DNA of 64,000 bases, taken from the NCBI GenBank assembly GCA_021229015.1, contig CM037783.1, forward strand, positions 60,487,746 through 60,551,745, read 5' to 3'. Position 1 is the stretch's first letter, and every line of letters starts with the position of its first letter. Made by a program: the position numbers and the translations under genes. Shown one piece after another: positions 25,301 to 37,872 of this stretch. The DNA comes from Solen grandis. Taxonomy: Eukaryota; Mollusca; Bivalvia; Adapedonta; Solenidae. Under the pieces are notes generated by a model. The model ran no database searches. It saw only the letters and a program-made list of their open reading frames with translations, and was not told the DNA's origin.

Positions 25301-28300
25301 TATCCTTATGCTACTGACTGTGTTAGTATGGAATGCTTACCCTCGATAAAAGGAATCACAATGGACTGCAAACTCAGAGGATATACTTTTTTCTTAATTT
25401 AACAATCTATGCTATCACACATTGATAATTATATACTGTACTTAGTAATGGCACTATACTTTTTTCTCAAGCTAACATTCTATGAGATTTATATACTGTA
25501 CACAGAAATGTCACTACACATTTATCTGGATATTTCATTCTATGCTATTAACCCTTTCCCTCATAGAGGACACCATGAAAAAACCTATGCGAACAGCATA
25601 AAACCAGATCAGCCTGCGAGTAACTCGCAGGCTGATCAGGTTTTATGCTGTTCGCTGCTCCTCAGTGGTCTGGAAATGAGGATTATGTAATTAAATTTGG
25701 TAAGGTTTGAGTTTGGCTTTCTGCAGATCAGGCTTTATGTGGTACCTACTGAGTGTGTCAAAATGAGTCTATATGAGGGAAAGGGTTAAACTTTGATATT
25801 CCTTTATTTTTTCCTCTGCTTCAGGACTCCTGGCTAACTCTGTCCAACCCACCTCTTTCTTGTCTCTGTTCTTATCTATATCCCTCTTCAAACGGTCAAG
25901 CTTCTGGAACGACTCCCAGTTGGTTACATCATAGACCAACACAAAACCCTGAAAGTCACAGTGAAAACACTGAATAGACCACCCCAATGTTTACAGATGG
26001 ATATACTGTAAACAGTTTATCAGATAACTTAACAGCTATGCTGAAATATCAGGTGATAAACTGATAACCAAGCTAAAACTAGAGTACACACATAGGTCCA
26101 TTTGATACAGTTTGTGAGAAGTAGACCCAGTTATGAAAGGAAATAAACTGTTAGCAGTAGGGAAATATGGGATCAAATTTTCACTGCAAAACATAGACTC
26201 CTACTCTCTTGAAATTCTGTTGACAAACATGATAAAGATTTTTTTTTATTTTTAGTAGAGATTTTGTCATTTAGTTATACATGCAAACCTTGTGACCTGA
26301 CACAAACATCTGTGTTATGTCATGTGTGAATGTCTCCTGAATGATTTCTGAATCAAATGAGAGGAATAAAGTTCTCTTATTTTGCCTGAATCAATCAGAC
26401 AATAATGTGTATAGATTCAAATCAAACCTGATAAAAACAAAACTAAATGGCCACTTGCAATATGTGTTCAATAGTATAAACGGAAATTATATTAAGAACA
26501 TTAAGGACGTTTCAGCTGGTTACCACTGATTTTAACCTTTTTTTTCCATTATTTCTCATTTATTTTCCGTAGAATGTTAAAGTGACCCCCAAATTTTAAG
26601 ACTCCTGTATTAAAAACATGACTTAAAGTATATTTGCCAAATGTTGCGGGTCCAAAGAGTCACATTTCAGTGTTTTTATGCAAATTTGGCTAAAATTTCA
26701 TTATAAAATCTGTTTAAGTTAGTTATACATTTTCAGAGAGTTTTTATATCAGAGAAATGAATCTGAAAAAGTAAAGAATATCTGTAAAATGATTTTTTTT
26801 ATCAAGAAAAAAATATATAAAATTTCATAGCTCTAGGGTAGTTTTTGTATATATATTAGCCCAGACGCAATGACTATTTTTGCTTGTAGTGTATTTTTCA
26901 TGCATATTTGACAGTATTTTTACCTGTAACTTATTAAACACATTATAAGCTACAAATTGTTACAAATTATGATAAAATATTCTGAAAATACCATTTCGAT
27001 ATATTATTAAGTATTTAGAATACAATCTTTCCAATATTTTAATGCTTTGATTTCTTCAACAAAGGTAAATCTCTAAAACAAGCATTGTGAACCCCTATTT
27101 TTAATTCATTTATCTTTTAGTTATTGTCTTAGGTGCTTTATTCATATTGCTTATCTATTATTTTTCCCCTGTTTTTAAAGATATATATATATATAAACAA
27201 TATATATATATATATTAAGGAATGAATATGACATTTTCAAAATTTAAATTTTTTTACTTTATAAAAATGCATAAACACACACATGCACATACTTTTAAAG
27301 AGTAAATTGAAAAACCATGATTATATTAATCAGGCTGAAACACTTACGTCTGGAAAGGTAAGAAAATGCTTAGGTAGGTCTGTCTTTGTCCCATCCTGTA
27401 ATGAAAGACAACTTGCTATATATCATGTGACATGCCACAAATTGAAAAAACTAGAAATGTGTCCATAGGACACAGATGCCTCCACAACCACTTTTTTGTT
27501 GAATGACAGCATGTCAAGAACCTTTGTCAAGTCTGACAAGGATTTCATACTAAAGGTTACAGTGACCATGACCTTTGACATAGTGACCTCAAAATCAATA
27601 GGGTTCATCTGCTGGTCATGGCCAATGTCCCTACCAGGTTTCACAAACCCAGGTCCTGCAGTTCTCCAGTTAATGATCGGACAAGTCTTGGTCGTACGTA
27701 CGGACAGCAGCAATGCTATATGCCATCCACTTTTCAAGTGGGAGATAAAAATACAATTTTAAATAAATCAATATTTTCAAGAATGAAAACACAGATATTT
27801 TGGGATATCATTTGAAATGAAGTTTAATTGGACCAGTACCTATGGCAAAAATTAACATTAATTGCTTATAGATGATTCGAAATAAATGACCCAAATCCTA
27901 ATATATTGGCATTCAAATTATTATGGGAGATGCATAAGAGAATACATCCGCAATGTATTTATGATCAGTTCTTATGAAACTAGATTCATTATTTTGTTAA
28001 AGGATTATCTTTAGATTAGGAAGTATCAGTAATTACTTACTACTATATACTAAGCAAGTTTTTCAGTACAATGTGAGAGAGAATCAAACCTAGCCCTTAC
28101 CTCATGAATATTCATGAATAAATTTATGACCTGATTAATATTGATTGATTGATCTTTAAATAGTTTATGATATAATGGATGGATTTTTTCTTTTTCCACA
28201 GATGACTGTGTAGAAACTGAGCTACAATATTGTATGAGCAAACAAAGGAGACTCTGATCAAAAGCTCCTATACAAGCTGTCTGATCTAAGTCTGCTCAGC

Positions 28301-30909
28301 TCTGTTTGCCTATGTCACAAAATGAGTTTATATCGAGGGGTGAGAGTGAAACTATGCTAAGTGCTTATACATATATATGCACTAAGCCTAGTTTCGCTTT
28401 CACCCCTCGATATGAAGTAATGGGCTAAGGTTTACTTTCTAACATTTTGACAGCTAAGATTAACAGAAGAACAAGACATTTACCTAAACTTTAAGGATGC
28501 CATACAAGTATTCCATTAACCCCTTCATTGCTGTGATATGTAGAATGTTGGCTCTGTCACCAAAATACAAGTAATTTGAAGCAAAACAACTACAGAACAT
28601 ACTGGCTTGATCTGAATGCCGTAGACAATAAACTGCTATGTAATAAACCAAGTGATGCTTGGGATATTGTACAGCATGCATTTGTTGTCCAAAGTGGGGT
28701 TCAGGGTAAGGGGTTCAAACTGTAGAGACAATCCCGAGAGATCATGCTACCCACCAGTCCTCCAGTGTCAAATATCCTAACTTTTTCCTTCACCCCTCTG
28801 TCTGACTCTATCATGGCCGTGTAAATGTCTTCTATTGTGGAGTGCATTGGCTGGAAACACAAAAAGAAAGAACTGATTCAAAGGAAAATAAAACCTGCAT
28901 TACTAAATAAATATTTTATTTACACAATATGATGAAAACTTGCACAGATAACAGTGATGCATAATTGCATTCTGTGCACGACCATTAAAATGCTTTAACC
29001 TCTGATATGCCATTCAGCTCTGTGGAACTAAGCGAAGTGTTTTGATAAAATAACTAGCTCTATCACAATGTAGAGAAGCTGAGCACATCAGTGTGGCTCC
29101 AACGGACAATGGTCTGATGTAAAAAAAACACATTATTTAGGAATGCATTGAAAGTTTATGACAAAAATTTAATGATTGACAAATGCAAGAATTTTGTTAC
29201 TTTATATGGCATTTGCAGGGATTGGAACTGCACATTCAGGGCTTTTCCCATTTCTTTATTAAGGTCCACTCAACAATTGTCTTCCTCTATGATTTTATTT
29301 TTCATTGTTCTTTGGTATATTCCCCTTAATTTTAATTCCTGAAAATCAGAAAAATACTCCTCCTCCTCCATCTAAATATACAGTATGTTAGATATGAGGG
29401 ATAAGCACTAATCTTGTACTTAAAACCACAGCAGTTAATGGAACTCTCTCCAGTGGTCGACACTAATGGTGTGCTGGGATCCTGGGGACACCAAATATTG
29501 GGAAGGGACTCCAGAATTGACATGCCAGGTGTTCCATCAGGACACTTACTTTTACGATCGAAAATAAATTGAACAGCCACTTTTTTTGCAAATTAATGTA
29601 ATCATCTCCATGAAATGTTCTTATTAATAACCCTTTTTACAAAAAGAAACTTTTTGACCATTGGTTATACAAAAAAAACAAGCATACTGAAAGTATTACT
29701 TAGGCAATTCTAAGTCCCCTACTGGCAAATATAAAACTAAGATCCTCTGCCCCTCTTCATGCTGAAAACAAGTCAATTATTTGATCAATACTTTTGATGA
29801 AAGTCAAAATGACAAAAATATCCATAAGTCTGAAAAACTGCTATTTTAAAGAAATTTTCTAAGTCCAAGACCCGTAATGTCGTCAAAAATCAGTGGACCA
29901 GAAGGAAACTTGATCTGTAACTCATGTTCGTAGACCCAATATTAGATCAATTATTATATCTGCAAGTCTTTTTGCTAAAAGGTCTGGAAAACATGTGATG
30001 GACTGACTGACGGACATACAGAGTGCAAACCTATAGCTGTCATATATATCGAAATGACACCACAGGGACTCTTAATTTTCAGAAGGGACTCCTGAATTTC
30101 AAAGCAGGTGTTCCATCGGGATACCTTGCTAAAAAGTTAGTGTCAAAGCTTGCTCTCTCTCTCTCTTTACTTTGAAGAAATCCATATTCATTTTACTTTA
30201 TTGTCTTAGCCAAACCAGATATTCATCACTTAACCAAACATTCACCACTTAAGCAAATATTCATCCTTTTTATATAATTACTATTATTACTGGTATGTAA
30301 AATAACCAACATAGGTGACAGATTTTGAGTAAGCAGTCTAGTATCTCACTTTGTGGAGCACTGGCCCTGTAACTGATAGGTCTCAGTTTTGAGCCCCGCT
30401 TATTTCTTTCTCATCAAGTTACATATATATCATCATACATTCACCACATTTCTTCAGCTCATTTATCACATATTCCTTTTGTTGTTTAACCCTTTCCCTC
30501 ACAGAGGACACCATGAAAAGGCCTACGTGAACAGCATAAAACCAGATCAGCCTGCGAGTAACTCGCAGGCTGATAGGTTTTATGCTTTTCGCTGCTCCTC
30601 AGTGGTCTGGAAATGAGGATTTTGTAATTAAATTTGGTAAGGTTTAACTGTGGTTTTCTGCAGATCAGGCTTTATGTGGTACCTATTGAGTGTGTCAAAA
30701 TGAGTCTATGAGGGAAAGGGTTAAATGAATCTATATGAGGGAAAGGATGCTGGAAGTTTTGTCAGTCTGATAATGACCGACAGAGTCCAATACAAGTAAT
30801 GTCGACTTACTGTGCCAATGGTATGGTTTCCGTACATCAGTTGTTCAATGATGGCCGTCTTGCCGACACCTGCATGTCCACATACCAATATCTTACTGAT
30901 CTTCCCCAT
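22387..30909 (-). CDS. NKIRAS: kappaB-Ras, NF-kappa-B inhibitor-interacting Ras-like protein
   Basis: Complete gene of 197 residues. Exons in order: 30811-30909, 28755-28850, 27348-27395, 25853-25948, 23573-23669 (or its duplicate 23340-23436), 22851-22937, 22387-22457; all have GT-AG ends and join in phase (594 bases with stop). Exon 1 carries the P-loop GHAGVGKTA followed by [14 protein letters not shown], exon 2 [18 protein letters not shown], exon 3 [11 protein letters not shown], exon 4 [20 protein letters not shown], exon 5 GNNKSD (NKxD guanine motif) and TWASRE, exon 6 [17 protein letters not shown], exon 7 the tail [10 protein letters not shown] ending SFEPV. As in vertebrate kappaB-Ras, the G3 region lacks the Ras catalytic glutamine (DTGGL), and there is no CaaX box. 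Family members bind IkappaB and Ral-GAP and restrain NF-kappaB and Ral signalling, in cytoplasm. TTAA-MITEs sit in introns 1 and 4. Confidence 0.95.
23249..23714 (-). repeat. 233-bp tandem duplication containing NKIRAS exon 5
   Basis: Unit A 23249-23481 and unit B 23482-23714 appear identical except for one base (catttt versus cttttt, at plus-strand about 23340/23573). Each contains the whole 97-bp exon 5 with its acceptor (TTTCCCAG) and donor (GTTTGC). Unit B encodes RE-K and unit A RE-N at the last full codon. Because 97 is not a multiple of three, splicing both copies in would shift the frame. Confidence 0.95.
24420..24960. other. GC/GT-rich island of unknown nature in an NKIRAS intron
   Basis: Begins with a small palindrome (ccgtaattacgg) and is much richer in G and T on the plus strand than its surroundings. 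Motifs such as catatgttggtactttggg recur with variation (24656-24730). It has a 167-codon open frame without an ATG start, whose product is cysteine/tryptophan-rich and unlike any protein I know. Probably a repeat or transposon fragment. Confidence 0.4.
25548..25789. mobile_element. TTAA-flanked MITE, copy 2, in NKIRAS intron 4
   Basis: Same length, ends and internal palindrome as the copy at 14290-14531, with only a handful of differences. Its right end lies 64 bp from the donor of NKIRAS exon 4 (25853-25948). Confidence 0.85.
27179..27218. repeat. (TA)n microsatellite
   Basis: Two blocks of alternating TA separated by aacaat, in an NKIRAS intron. Confidence 0.9.
27450..27750. mobile_element. 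Element starting 'tgtccataggaca'
   Basis: Opens with the palindrome tgtccataggaca, contains ttacagtgaccatgaccttt and tagtgacctcaaaatcaat, and ends near a cgtacgtacgg stretch. It belongs to the same general class as the element at 43869-44272 (gaccttgacctttgac... blocks). No coding potential; lies in an NKIRAS intron. Confidence 0.5.
28330..28412. repeat. 83-bp palindromic hairpin sequence
   Basis: The left arm atatcgaggggtgagagtga plus aactatgc pairs with the right arm gcctagtttcgctttcaccc plus ctcgatat around a short TA-rich loop. One or two mismatches. Located in NKIRAS intron 2. Confidence 0.85.
29683..30035. mobile_element. Truncated relative of the 17491-18200 element
   Basis: Begins with a degenerate gtattacttaggcaattc palindrome and aagtcccctactggc. 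It has one internal unit (gtccaagacccgtaatgtcg, ggaccagaaggaaact) and a gactgactgacggaca tail. The right terminal repeat is absent. Lies in NKIRAS intron 1. Confidence 0.7.
30340..30412 (+). mobile_element. tRNA-like SINE head
   Basis: Box-A-like tttgtggagcactggccctg and box-B-like ggtctcagttttgagcccc with tRNA-like spacing, but no intact cloverleaf. In NKIRAS intron 1, next to the third TTAA-MITE. Confidence 0.35.
30486..30724. mobile_element. TTAA-flanked MITE, copy 3, in NKIRAS intron 1
   Basis: Same family as 14290-14531 but more diverged: the palindrome has lost one base in its right arm and has a mismatch in tgctttt. The right end is followed directly by a partial second copy of the end (atgaatctatatgagggaaa at 30725-30744). 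Confidence 0.85.
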
Positions 30910-31444
30910 GTCTTAATGTTCTATTTTCTACAGACTGGAAACAAAACAGGAAAAAAAAATCAGAAAACAACACAAAAATTCCCACTCCTGAAGGTTGAGG
31001 TACTGTTACCCCAAAACAGAGAGACACCTCTGGAATAAGTAGAAGAATTTCATGTGCACCACTGCATGCATTTGAAGATACTTGAAAGATGTTTTGCTTC
31101 CCCAGGAGCTTGAAAGTTTTAAGATGATTTGAAACAAAAGTTTCACCAAATTTCTTTTTTTCAAATGCATTAGAATTATCACCTGTAACAGATAGAAATC
31201 AAGTTCGTGTTAATGTACATTTTGAATTTTACTTGGTATACATCACTCATGTTATTCATATCCGAAATATGTATCGTACGAAAATATGACAACTTTTAAT
31301 ACATTATCAAATTTATTATCGCGTTAATATACGGTAAAGTGAACATTATAAATTTTCAAATCACATATTGTTTTTCATGTCTAAAACCTTTCATCTGCAA
31401 CAGATTTAAGAAAACCAATTCTTTCTCCCAAATAATTACTTACT
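30910..31444 (-). other. NKIRAS 5' UTR and its intron
   Basis: A minus-strand acceptor (TTTCCAG) ends at 30935, leaving 25 bases of leader (30910-30934) before the ATG. A GTAAGT donor lies immediately below 31444 (plus-strand ttactg at 31439-31444). A spliced leader exon ending at 31444 would fit, with the promoter beyond it. Inferred from splice signals only. Confidence 0.4.
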
Positions 31445-31902
31445 GTCCTGTTTACAATTTTTTCGGTGTTGTGTAGGATTCACACACTGTGAAAATCACT
31501 ACACAGAACAAACAGATTACTGAATATATTTTTGTAAAACTGGCACGGGTCGCTAAAAGTCAGCTATGGAGCTGTCTTAGGACCTTAAACCATGCTGTTT
31601 ACGTGCACATGTTGCTGTACTTAGGTTTACTTGAATATCGTGTTTTATGTCACTGAGAAGCTTCATAGCTGACTGTGAGCGTACTGTTGCATACGGTTCG
31701 GTATACTACTATAAGTACACACGCCTGGTGCACTTGTGGAGTTCTGATGGCAACTCCTATGAATCTGAATAAATTTTAATACTGGAATTTACGGATTATA
31801 ATATCATATTATACAGATTACTGATTTCTAATGTAACCAAAGATAACTATATAGATACATCCATATGATTCGACGTTTATGTGAATAGATCTTTGGACTC
31901 AC

Positions 31903-32499
31903 CCATTTGATCTTGTGAAGCAATTTTCAATATTCCATATGGATCATTAGATTTATGTCTTTGGGGTAATGTACCACCAACAGAATTTCACTTTGGGACT
32001 TCTTCCACATGAGACAGGATATATCGTTTTGCTACAATAAGTGGCCAGTCCACATTTGTGTACCCGTAATTTGCGATTTCATTCTACTTTCGATTTGGCG
32101 ATATCCCCTACGGCAAAGGCGTGACAACCAGTTTCAAAAATAGCATGTCGCATTGAGGCGGCTCATTGATGGGACTATCATATGCATTACACGCACAGTC
32201 GCATTATTCCACACTGGGCCAACCAGTCCTACATGTTGAATTACCGTTTTCCTGATTGCGAAGAAAAGCAGACTTACCAGTATTATTTTAACAACTATAG
32301 CATGTTGCATACTTGGATTGAACTCAAGATGAACCACTTGGCCATGGTTTAGAACACACCTCGAGGCCGCCTCTACGTATTGGAATTCATTCATTCTCCC
32401 CTGCATCATCTCTGATATCATTTTCACAGCAGACAGGTCACGTTCTATAATCATATAATCATGTCGACCACCAGTGTATCCTGAAGCTTTCAAGTAGTC
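31903..32499 (-). pseudogene. Two exon-like blocks of an unrecognised protein, with an in-frame stop
   Basis: Block 1 (32278-32499, 222 bp) has acceptor TTTCCAG and donor GTAAGT and encodes 74 residues, including GYTGGRHDYMIIERDLSAVK and AASRCVLNHGQVVHLEFNP. Block 2 (about 31903-32083) reads NEIANYGYTNVDWPLIVAKR and SHVEEVPK. It then meets a TGA (about 31996), continues in the same frame as NSVGGTLPQRHKSNDPYGIL, and ends at a GTGAGT donor. The acceptor proposed for block 2 has no pyrimidine tract. Composition looks like real protein, but I do not recognise a family and found no further exons. It may be a decayed gene fragment between NKIRAS and AP1G1. Confidence 0.35.
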
Positions 32500-32799
32500 C
32501 TGGAAATGATTTTGTATTTGAGAACTGTTCTTCCATACAATTGTCTATTTCTGAGCAATACTACACCCAGTCACACAAGGCAGTCCAAAGTACAGCTATA
32601 TCCCCCGCCATTGCCTTAATAAAGACTTTGACTTTTTTAGTACTACATGTACTGATACAGTGGGGCACTGATAATCAAACTGAGATAATTATATTTTCCT
32701 CTAATGGAAATTGCGCTGCTTTTGCCAACAATTTGATGTAGTTGACTTATGAAACCATTTCATTGTTCAGAAAATATGACATGGAAACAAAAATATAAT

Positions 32800-33194
32800 T
32801 GAAACTGAAGGTTAGAACACTTGACCTTCAAATTTGACCTTGAGTCGACATGGCTGCCACCTGTGTTCTACACATCTTCTCAATTTGGTTTACATTTGAG
32901 GCATGTTTCATGAAAATCCTTCAAGAGGTATAGGAGATATGGAGCAGACACAAAATTATAATGGAAATTAAAGGTTTAAACACTGGACCTTCAAATGTGA
33001 CTTTGACCTTGAGCCGACATGGCTGCCACCTGTGTTCTGCACATTGTTTCAATTTTGGTTTACCATTGAGGCAAATTTCATGAAAATCTTTCAAGGGGTA
33101 TAGGAGATATGGATCAGACACCAAAATTGTACAGACAGAAGGACAGACGAAGGCCATTCCTATAATCCCCCTCTCGCTTCGCAGCAGGGGATTA
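32800..33194. mobile_element. Repeat element with two ~165-bp units and a hairpin end
   Basis: Two direct units contain tgaccttgagtcgacatggc (second copy tgagccgacatggc), gctgccacctgtgttct and aggtataggagatatgga. They are followed by a gacagaaggacagacga stretch and the hairpin-like end ccccctctcgcttcgcag plus cagggg. No coding potential. Confidence 0.7.
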
Positions 33195-33459
33195 ATAATC
33201 CTAAAACCAGGCCAGTCAGTTCTGGATCCTCTTATGCTTTGTGCCAAGCCAGGAAGATATACCAGTACCAGATTTAATAACTTGGGATGTCACATTAAGA
33301 GCTCTGTCTCTTAACGGTTAACCTCCATGTTACGGGGTGTACATTTTAACCAGTCAGTCACCTGGACCAGTTACAAGAGTATAAGGAATTGATGTCAAAT
33401 TTCACAAGAAGCTTGTGCTAGACAAGTGAAGCTTATTTTAACAAAGGTACAGTCTCTCA

Positions 33460-33510
33460 TGGTATGAAAACAAAAAAAATCAGGTACTGCACTTTTATAA
33501 ATAATTTATT
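33460..33510 (-). terminator. Candidate AP1G1 poly(A) site
   Basis: On the minus strand AATAAA (33510-33505) is followed within 30-40 bases by a T/GT-rich run (TTTTTTTTGTTTTC, about 33476-33463), the layout of a metazoan cleavage and polyadenylation site. Repeats resume just beyond. No transcript data. Confidence 0.35.
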
Positions 33511-36500
33511 CCTATTGTGTCATTTTAAATGTTACAATTTCCACAATAGGTAGAAGTACTTATGCACAAGATTACTTTAACATTCAACAATTCAGTAAAT
33601 GACTAAAACATGTTCATTTCAATCACCCATCACTCAACATGAGAAGTATACAGTATACAGAATAATGACACAGTACATGTAGTTGAACCAGACACACCTC
33701 ATGCAAGGAAACCGCTCAAAAGATGTGATTTATTGTTATATCTTGACTGAATCAGAAAATAGCAAAAACCAGTATGGGAATTTTTAACAGTGATACAACA
33801 TAACTTAATATACTAAGTTGTTATCTTTGCTCCTTCTTTTTAATTTCTTACCCATTTTATACACATTTTCTTAATGACTGAAGCCTTAAGAAAAATGTAC
33901 CACTGAAATTTCAATCCTGAAAGCAGTTTCTTGACATGAAATTAACTGGATATATTATATATGTTAACAAATTCTTACAAAGATGTAAAGAAACTGAGTA
34001 AATAGATGTTGACATGTATCGTCCATTCTTGCCAAAAGTCAATAAACACAAAGGAATTTGTTATCAAAGTATGTGACAAATTTGTTCAATGAAAATCTAG
34101 CCACAACAGTCTGATAACATTTACAACAGGGAGGATGCAATAAACAGTTTTCTTGGTAGGATGAAGCAGTGTAAATGTTGCACTAGTTAGAATCTCTAAT
34201 GAAAACTATAATGCAGGCTGATATACAAAGCAAGAGCTATCATACATGTCATCCAGATTTATTTTTTTATATATATATATATATATAACTTTTTTACCAT
34301 TTAGCTCTGCAGATTACAGCCACTTGTATCACACATTCATGCTGAACATTGAAGATTGCCCCTTACCACATGACTAAATAATAACCCAGGCAGACCATTT
34401 GAAATTAAGGACATATTGGAAGCTAATCTGTCTGGCCAGATTATACTGAGCTACCATCTCATTTAACTTAAGAAAAGCAAATGTATCAGCCTGCAAATGA
34501 CTTGAGTTTAATATTAATCTGATTTTCTGGACAGTTTTTATGTGGCAATTGGGCTGAGCAACATCAAGCAGTGACACTGAGTTCCCCCAGGGATGTGTCT
34601 ACAGGGCACTAGAACAAGACATGCACACACTTCTTAACATTGCAATTGTATCACATGACATCGCCAGATTTCATAGGGAATGTATGACATCCATATAAAT
34701 ATTTCATAGCACTTTTATACTGTACATAGAATCACCCTTGATGGTATTTCAAGAGGAAATATTCATATTATCACTACATGTGAGACTTACATTGAAAACT
34801 CGAGTTACAAGGCTGTAATAAAACCAAAACTGAAATCCCACTGATAAATAAAAAAATAATAGTATAGTGTTTACATCTAAAATACAAATATTGGTAACAT
34901 TTAGGACAACATGGATCTACTTAAGCTACACACGTTTATACCAGATAAACCCTATTCGACAGTCACATTTAACTTCTGTCCATGAAAGAAAATGCAAAAA
35001 AAAACAACAACAAACAATTTGCACATAATATCAGGCAAAGCATTTGGCTGTTTATATATATCTGTTTCGACAACTAATTTGTAACCAATGATGATTAATG
35101 TATTAATTTAGCATGTTCATTCACCATCCTCACAAATATTTTAATATCAATAAACGAAGTTGAATGGCTTTTCTGTGAAAATATTGACACAAATTTGTGG
35201 AACAAGTGGCAGGTTAGTGTCTTACCATGAATAAACATTCCATCAGACTCTCAATTATTAGAAGCTTAAAGCATTGTTTGTACTAAATGAATTTCAAAAA
35301 TATCAAAGCTGATCTATCCCCTAATTTTATTCTAAATTTTGAAGAAATATGAATAACAAAAACGTTCTTTTCCAAGAAGATTAAGCTGTTAGAAAAAAAG
35401 CAGTATGATCTCTGTTTGGTAAGTTTTAATTTATCGTATGCGAAAGTGTCTTTTCAGGATACCATAATTATGTAGACTATACACTCGTTATAATTTCCTT
35501 AAAAAAAAAAAAAAATCAAATAGATGAAGCAAACCCTCCTTAATATCCAGCATTACAAAATGTTGGGTACTAAATTTGAAAGAAAATCCAAAGCCAAGAA
35601 GTTTGAAGCCAGCTGTTTGTAACACACTGTGTATAGATAGAAAGTGTATGCTTACTGCTATAGAAAACATACACTAGCAACAAAACATTGAACAATCAAT
35701 GAGTTAAAAAGAAAATTTGATATGTGTGTATCATTACTAACAAGTGAGATAAACAACCTTCATCTATCAGTTCCAATGTACCAAATATGGCATATCTGCT
35801 TGATCAATTACACATCATTACATTGTTAATGTTCTTTAAATGGGCTCCTAATTAGAAAGCTGTTAATATCATTATACCATCACAACATTCGGAATACAAA
35901 GGAACAAAATGCTTTGGAATATGAAACTGAAAAACTATACCCAATCAACAGTTAAATAATGGAATGCTACATGCTTCATAGCCTGGCAAATAGGGACACT
36001 TCCTCAATTAATTTATGTCATGCATTGTCTAAACACCCATCAATAATCAGACTATAACATGATCTATATTAATATACAATCATTAAGCTACATAACTGAT
36101 ATTTATTGAGTTTTTATCCATACATCACCAGGAATAACGTCCCTTTCAACAAAAGCTGTAACTGATGAACATTACTCCTATCTGTGTGGACACATAATCC
36201 TGGGACAGAACAAAATGATAATAACACGGATATAACACAATGCCTCAAAGTGAGACTCCCATTCAAACACCATGTTTCCAACATTCAGGACACTATCTTC
36301 AACATAAACTAAGTGCCATTTACAACAAAAGTGTATCACATATCCAACACATTTAAAGGATTCACAACATATGTTCAGGTTGTCATATTTAAGATTTTGT
36401 TTCAACTCATGTGCATGTACAGTATATGCTCGTCCCACTATAAATTAACACACTGCTACACTATAGCACTATATCCCTTGTCCCTGACTTCACTCCACAT

Positions 36501-37872
36501 CAGAGATTATTACATTCAATGCCTTAAAAGATCATCTAATATAGTGCATGTATATCTAACATATTTATCAAATTCATGCTTGCTGACTTGTTTTTACAAA
36601 CAGTCAACTAACAGTCAGTACTATCTGCAGTTTTCTATCCCAACCAAGCTGTGGCTAAGAGTCCTGTCATTATATAAACATTTGAAATGAAAGTATGAAA
36701 ACTGTTATCACGTATTGCAGTATATATACATGTAAGGATTGTAAGTTTCAGAAGTTTCAATGGCGAGATTTTTATGATTGATACTGCTTGAACATTTGAG
36801 CTGAATTGGTTAAGTACAAGCTTGAGAAAAATGTTTTATCGATGTATTACTACATGGTGCTTCTGTCATGATGGTGAGGTTTTGCTATACATAATATCTA
36901 CAAGTTATAGAAAAGACATTCTGAAAATCTGTTATGTTTTTTGATAGCAACTTTAATTACTTTTAAATCATTTTCAGTTGATTAAAAAAGAACTGATTAT
37001 ATAAACTTCTATTTCCTAAAAAAGGGTTGAATTTAAACTTCGGTTGAAAAAAAATTAGCATGTCCATCCTTTTCTACGAGTCCTTCTATTAGTAAATCCT
37101 TGTTCATCAAATATGAAAAACAGGCAAGAACATGGAAAATACATTCATACAACCAAACATTAAGATGTTAGAATAGTGTGCATCTTCTTAAAAATCAGAA
37201 ATGGACTTATTAGATTGACAATATGGACAAGAGTTTATGCATGTAAATAATGAATACATACAATGTGATGCAACCAGAGAATACAAGATTTGTTCAACTT
37301 ATATTCTTGCAGGTGTCATTACTCTTACTGAAGTCAATTCTGTAATTAAATAAACTCATCAATCAGGTGATCACTGAAATTAATTTCTTTCATATTTCTT
37401 TCTTCCAAGCATATACAATTGATCAGTGATTGGCAAACACAGCAAATACACAATGCCATATTGATTACTTAACAGTACTTCACACTTACAGTAATTTCAG
37501 TCATTTGTACACATTCAAAATAATTCAAAATAAAACCAAATGCAGTGGAAAGTAACACAAGATTTATATCTTGTAAATGGCCTGTGATTTCATTTCTTAA
37601 GAGCTTCAAATTGCAACTAATATTCCAAATAAGCTGAAGTCAATCACTGTATCACATATAAGCTATGACCAGGGTTGTCCTTGTTCTGTCTGGCTGTGAC
37701 CCACTGGACACATCCAGTGTGCAGAGGCAATCTTAAACAGCCTGCTTTACCCCCTTTGTCCCTGAGGGTAGAGGGAGAGTAAGCACTGGACACAGAAACC
37801 TCTATAGTGGCATACCGCGGACACATGATGGTAACAACAAGCTGACTTATAATGGGCTATATGCTACAGATA
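33511..37872 (-). other. Repeat-poor non-coding stretch, probable long AP1G1 3' UTR
   Basis: About 4.4 kb directly after the AP1G1 stop codon with no exon, no element family and only short AT runs, unlike the repeat-rich introns. A long 3' UTR ending near 33485 would explain this; the alternative is ordinary intergenic DNA. An (AT)n run lies at 34265-34288. Confidence 0.35.

Noticed and set aside
25769..25852. In-frame extension of NKIRAS exon 4 ending inside the MITE
   Set aside because: The GTGGGT donor at 25852 and exon 5 sequence give the family-conserved product; the extension is intron read-through.
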